In this document: positions 59,568 to 64,000 of the stretch, in pieces | How positions within the stretch are numbered: position 1 is the first letter of the stretch | Layout of the letters: every line of letters begins with the position of its first letter | NCBI RefSeq assembly: GCF_001653235.2 | Contig: NC_035792.1 | Span: 4,836,001-4,900,000 of the forward strand | DNA from: Pochonia chlamydosporia 170 | Lineage: Eukaryota; Ascomycota; Sordariomycetes; Hypocreales; Clavicipitaceae | Length of the DNA stretch: 64,000 bases | Direction: 5' to 3' | The notes under the pieces: model-generated | What the model was told of the DNA's origin: nothing | Database searches by the model: none | The model's input: the letters and a program-made list of their open reading frames with translations, nothing else | Program-made: the position numbers and the translations under genes

Positions 59568-60272
59568 TCACTCGTAGCCCATATCCTTTCGCACACCGTT
59601 CCTCCTCTCCTGCTCCATCCGCCTCCATTCCTCATCTCCTACACTAGGCGCATCAACGGGCAGGTTAAACGCGGAACCAGGCGGCATCTTCTCGGCCCTA
59701 CTGTCCCAAACATCCTCGCTGCTTGGCTTCCCATCACCGTACTTCCTGTGTGCTTTGTTGCGGTAGTGTGTCCTGACCATGTTGGCCTTCAACTCCCCGG
59801 TGTAAGACTTTGTGCGCATGCAGAACCAAAAGTCGTCCCAGTGCTCGCTGCAGGAGCGCATGTTACCGTAGCGGTAGACCGAGTTGAACTGGCCGCCGAG
59901 CCCGTTGCAACTCCAGGCCAGGTCGAAGGCCTGTCGGCAGCTCATGTCGGTGGGAAGGAGGGATTCGGAGAGAGCATCGCCAATCGGGGCGTCGGGAACT
60001 TCTTTGTCGGTGGATTTCGCGGATGCTTTGAGGGCAAGCCAAGAGGTTATGGATGATGATGAGGATTCATTTTCTGAAGATGAGGGGCCGGGTTGTTGTT
60101 TGGAGGGAGTTTTTTGTTCTGGTTCTGCTTTGAAGAGGTCGAAGAACTTTTGGATTTCTGGATCGACCGGTTCATTTGGGGCGGAGGATTGTTCTGTTGG
60201 AGGCGCGGGCGTACGCTTCTCTTTCTCTTCGGTCGTAGGCTCTGACGGCGATGTTGACCAGAGCCAGCCCAT
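59568..60272 (-). CDS. Emi1/DUF3128 family protein
   Basis: Intronless, 234 residues from the ATG at 60272 (M-G-W-L-W-S-T-S-P). The open frame extends 27 codons upstream but has no ATG. The first half is disordered and rich in Ser, Pro and Glu. The conserved domain has M-S-C-R-Q-A-F-D-L-A-W-S-C, then V-Y-R-Y-G, then R-S-C-S-E-H-W-D-D-F-W-F-C, a twin-cysteine arrangement like CHCH-type proteins, followed by a long charged tail. Yeast Emi1 is needed for early meiotic gene induction, and family members have been linked to mitochondria. Whether this protein is mitochondrial cannot be read here, though its neighbour is. Confidence 0.88.
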   Translation of the reverse strand: MGWLWSTSPSEPTTEEKEKRTPAPPTEQSSAPNEPVDPEIQKFFDLFKAEPEQKTPSKQQPGPSSSENESSSSSITSWLALKASAKSTDKEVPDAPIGDALSESLLPTDMSCRQAFDLAWSCNGLGGQFNSVYRYGNMRSCSEHWDDFWFCMRTKSYTGELKANMVRTHYRNKAHRKYGDGKPSSEDVWDSRAEKMPPGSAFNLPVDAPSVGDEEWRRMEQERRNGVRKDMGYE

Positions 60273-60863
60273 TGTGTTATTTGGAGCTTTTCGAAGCCGC
60301 TGTTCGACGAGGTGGTGTACCGTGGTTGAGCTTGATATGTCAATGGTGCCCAATGGGCAGGATTGTTTCTCTGCCCGTTCGCCTTGCTATCTGACTGTCT
60401 GACTGTCTGTGTCGGAGGGAAGTGGTCGCAACGAAGCTACAATGCTATAATACAAGTAAAGAGGAGATGCTTTGGGATGGAGACAGCAGATTGATTAAAC
60501 GTTCACGCAGTATTGTAGTCTTTACGTCGAGGAATTGGTGATAATTGCCCTTTTCGGTGGTGTTTCGTTTCGCCAGTCATGTCCGGGTAAATTGAATCGC
60601 CGTAGCCGGGGCCACTATTTTCTGCTTGGCCAAGCTTTCTGCACCTTGACTTGACCCAACTCAATGACCTCATTGGCGGTGGAGCTCAGGAAGCTCCCTC
60701 GTGTTCTCACATCAAGACATAAGAGCTTCATCGCGCATTTATCCCCTGTACAAATTGCCGTCCTCCATCAAATACCACTATGCCGAACGTTTTGACGTAA
60801 GACCAACGCCTTTAAAAGCTTGACCAGCAAATTGTCCCGCGGTTTTCCGGGGCGGGGGAGACG
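60273..60863. promoter_or_regulatory. Divergent promoter region, Emi1-like / YME2
   Basis: 591 bp between two outward-facing start codons, one for a DUF3128 protein and one for a mitochondrial membrane protein. Shared regulation is possible. No TATA box or clear motif stands out. Confidence 0.45.
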
Positions 60864-63602
60864 ATGATTCCTAGACGGAGCCTGGCCACGCTGGCCAGCC
60901 ATCCGACGCTCCTGCGATCCTCGAACAGACAGTTCCTCCTTGGCACCATTCCTGGGCGAAGAACTGGCGATATTTTCCTTCACAGATCTTTAGGTTGTGC
61001 GTGGGAAAGCACGGCTGTTCCTCCGACACCCCCTGCTACTCCATTTCCGTCCTCACCTTCGTCTGAGCCAGCGTCATCGACTTCCGCGAATAAGGAACAA
61101 GAGACGGGCCATTTCGACGTCAAGCCTAACGAGTCTCTCTTCTTCTTTGAAAGTGAGCATAATAAGCGACCCTTCAACTTGCTTCATGCGGGCTAACATG
61201 GCTCGATCAGATATATTTCCAAAGAAGCTGAGCTCACTGCTCAGATATCCCACAGAAACAGATGGCGACATGACAGCGTTGCTGCGCCGCTTCTACAGCT
61301 CGTCTAGTAGCGGCGGCAGCAGTCTGGATCCAATGGCACTTGTTAAAAGAGCCATACCTGATGATATACCGTTAAAGGTCACTGAAATTCTGCCCCGGTT
61401 AAAGGATGGCGGCGCGTTTGTCAAGGTTCAATATGATGCGGGCATTTGCCCTTCCGAAATTGAATGCAAGTCTGATGCCAATGCAACGCACGTCTATGAA
61501 CTGTGCTAACGACCTCTTTAGCGACGCTTCTCGAAAAGCTCGAACAGCACCCGCTGAAACCATGGTTCAGCCCCTTTCGTGGCATCAAGGCTCGTCTCGT
61601 CAAAGGTACGCCGTGGCTGGAGGATTTGTATCGATTTCCCTCAAGCTTGATCAAGGTTGAGTTTGTGCCGCCCGAGCCTGGTGCGACCGCCGAAGAGTTG
61701 TCGGAAGAGAACCTCTACAGCATGTTTCGCCGCTATGGCAAGATTGCCGACATCCTCCCCCAGCCGTTTGACTCCAAGGTCGTGCCAAAGTATGCTCACA
61801 TTGGGTTCCCCCGATTGAGTGACGCAATCATGGCTCGGAACTGTATGCACGGCTTCATTGTTGGAGAGTCCAAGGGCGGTGGCAAGACGGGCACGCTACT
61901 GCGACTGTCCTATGTCAAGAGGGTCAAGGCCCATAGCATATGGAACTGGTTGACGAGCCACCCGCGTATCGTTATTCCCATTCTTGCGGCCCTGCTGGCG
62001 GGTGCGTCGGTCATCATTTTTGACCCTATTCGGACCTTCTTTATCAAGCTACATGTGTCGCACTCGTTCAGGTTTACCGAATCTAGGCTGTACAAGTGGT
62101 TCAAATCTCAGACGGACAACTTCTCCTTTAGACGAAACCAACATATGGAAGGTCTGAACACGGTGTGGAATCATCGGCGCGATCTGATTGAGCAGCTCCG
62201 GAACTGGCTTGACGGCAGCTCGGATACGTTTGTCGTCATCACCGGCCCGAGGGGATCAGGCAAGATTGAAATGGTCATGGATCAAGCCTTGGCTGGACGC
62301 AAGAATGTCCTCTTGGTCGACTGCAAGCCCATAGTGGACGCCAGCGGCGAGGCTGGCACTATAAAACGCCTGGCGGCGGCCGTGGGATTCCGACCCGTCT
62401 TTTCCTGGGCAAACAGTATGAGCAGTATGATTGATCTGGCTGTGCAGAGCACCACCGGCGTCAAGGCAGGGTTTTCCGAGACTTTGGACACCCAGGTGAA
62501 CAAGATCCTGCATACTACAACGGGCGCGCTCAAGGAAATTGGTCTGTCGAGCCGATCCAAGCACGACAAGGATGCGCAGCTGTCGGAGGACGCATACCTT
62601 GAGGCGCACCCGGAAAACAGACCGGTCATTGTTATCGACAACTATTTGCACAAGAATGAAGAAATGACGATTGTCTATGACAAGATTGCGGACTGGGCAG
62701 CCTCTCTGGTTCAGAACAATGTTGCGCACGTAATCTTCCTCACATCGGACTCCTCATACTCGAAGCCGCTGTCACGGGCCATGCCAGACCGCGTCTTCCG
62801 AACACTGTCGTTGGGCGACTTGGAACACAATGTGGCCAAGCGTTTCGTCACCAGTCGACTTGCCGAAGACCAGCCCGAGAGTGCGGACGGGCCCGACGAG
62901 AATGGAGATGTGGCCGCCAAACGGATGGACTTGACCGGCTTGGATGAATGCATTGAAACTCTTGGCGGGCGTCTGACGGACTTGGAATTTCTGTCAAGAC
63001 GCATCAAAGCCGGCCAAACGCCACGCCAAGCCGTCGACGAAATCGTCACCGAAACGGCCACGGACATTGTCAAGATCTTCCTCATGGGCAAAACCATAGA
63101 GTCGGAGAAGAAGTGGTCTGCGGAACAGGCATGGTACCTGATCAAGTCGCTGGCCGACTCTCCGTCCCTTCGCTACCACCAAGTTCTGCTCTCACCAGCC
63201 TTTGCCTCATCCACGTCCAGCAATGCCACCGACGGCGAGGCCGCGCTCGAAGCACTGGTTGGCGCGGAGCTCATTTCCCTGAAGACGCACCAGGGCCGCC
63301 CGAAGCTAATCAGCGCCGGCAAACCCCTCCACCAGGCAGCCTTTGCCGTTCTCGTGAGAGACCGCGTGCTCAAGGCCAAGATGGACATGGCTATCATGAA
63401 GGAAATGACAAAAGTGGAAACCAAGGCCATTGACGCCTTAGAAACAGAGTTGTCCTTGCTGGGTCAGTTGCCCAGACAGACAATGGAGACGGCGGGCAGA
63501 GTGACGTACTTGTTGGAAAAGCTGGATGCAAGTCAGCGCAACATTGACGCGCTGGAGAAACAAATGGTTGGGTTGAAGAAGGTTCTGGTGGAAGAGTATT
63601 AG
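60864..63602 (+). CDS. YME2: Mitochondrial escape protein 2 (Yme2)
   Basis: Exons 60864-61152, 61211-61465 and 61522-63602 encode 874 residues. The N-terminus is basic and Arg/Ser-rich (M-I-P-R-R-S-L-A-T-L), a good mitochondrial presequence. An RRM-like domain spans about residues 220-290 (L-I-K-V-E-F-V, then Y-A-H-I-G-F). A membrane helix follows (I-V-I-P-I-L-A-A-L-L-A-G-A-S-V-I-I-F). The C-terminal AAA-like domain has G-P-R-G-S-G-K-I, a Walker A in which the usual Thr/Ser is Ile, and V-I-V-I-D-N-Y-L as Walker B. Yme2 sits in the inner mitochondrial membrane and affects mtDNA escape and nucleoid organisation. The second intron (61466-61521) is GC-AG: its donor is GCAAGT, and only this join keeps frame into T-L-L-E-K-L-E. 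Confidence 0.92.
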
Positions 63603-64000
63603 TGTTTGCGCCCTTTTGTCTCTGTAGGTGAACTAGATACCTTTTTTGTCATGCTTGTATGACTATAATGTATATTATTCATTGTCCGCCACGTCTTGAT
63701 TTGCGGACAGACAATGCTACTCAGATATGCTGTCACATGTCTTTTCAACGAGTATAAACAATTTTGTAAGCATCTGCCTCTGCTTCGCCTGTACCCCAGA
63801 GTAGAACTTGTATGCAATGATTGAGAATATGGCAAGTCACATTACATTCATCAATGCCTATATGCCCAAGAAAACCCCATTCGCCAAACCATGGTATCTT
63901 TGCCCCAACGCCAGCATGTTTGCCCGATGCCAAGCCCACTACAAGATATATACAGATTCGTGAAATTCATAAGACCACATCTCCAGGACACTATTCCTCC
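63603..64000. other. 3' flank of YME2 to window end
   Basis: 398 bp, AT-rich, probably containing the YME2 3' UTR. Short ORFs on the minus strand show no protein character. Confidence 0.5.

Noticed and set aside
62256..62729. Long antisense open frames over YME2, also over other genes (for example 2125-2691, 8340-8888, 14022-14708)
   Set aside because: They mirror codon bias of the sense gene and show no independent protein character.
1..64000. Transposable elements, repeat-induced point mutation tracts, CRISPR arrays
   Set aside because: No transposase or reverse transcriptase motifs, no long terminal repeats, no extended AT-rich C-to-T mutated blocks, and CRISPR is not expected in a fungus.

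Overview
The window is nuclear DNA of a filamentous ascomycete, most likely a sordariomycete near the Hypocreales. Genes carry 1-3 short GT-AG introns (mostly 53-96 nt) with CTAAC/CTGAC-type branch sites. Proteins are fungal in type: Zn2Cys6 regulator, sedolisin, NACHT-ankyrin NLR, ARS-binding protein 2, Emi1 and Yme2. There is no operon structure, and I saw no transposon, rRNA, convincing tRNA or CRISPR array.

Bases 1-10 kb are mostly housekeeping: AP-2 alpha adaptin (5' end outside the window), a damaged calcineurin-like phosphoesterase, the PLP-homeostasis protein (YggS family), a probable COG7 subunit and an Sds3-like histone deacetylase subunit. Bases 10-35.6 kb mix accessory and conserved genes separated by long gene-free spacers: a CmcJ/AsaB-like oxygenase-fold protein, Abp2, an MFS sugar transporter, an EF-hand MscS channel, a Zn2Cys6 factor, a secreted sedolisin and a single-pass membrane protein whose 5' reading frame is interrupted.

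Bases 35.6-55.5 kb look the most accessory: a 1457-residue NACHT-ankyrin NLR with a tripeptide-repeat linker, a bacterial-type GH3 (NagZ-like) glucosaminidase, a MetX-like alpha/beta hydrolase, a TMEM16/Ist2 protein, a GNAT acetyltransferase, a small secreted cupin-like protein and a DHA2 efflux transporter. Bases 57-64 kb return to conserved genes: a divergent EEVD-type Hsp70 with candidate heat-shock elements, an Emi1/DUF3128 protein and Yme2.

The clearest oddities are a phosphoesterase that has lost two metal-binding motifs, frame breaks in two further genes, a perfect 20-bp palindrome over an intron branch point, a GC-AG intron in YME2, repeat tracts in the NLR gene, and a diverged Hsp70 paralogue. 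Splice sites were placed by reading the sequence and checking that exon phases add up; none has transcript support here.
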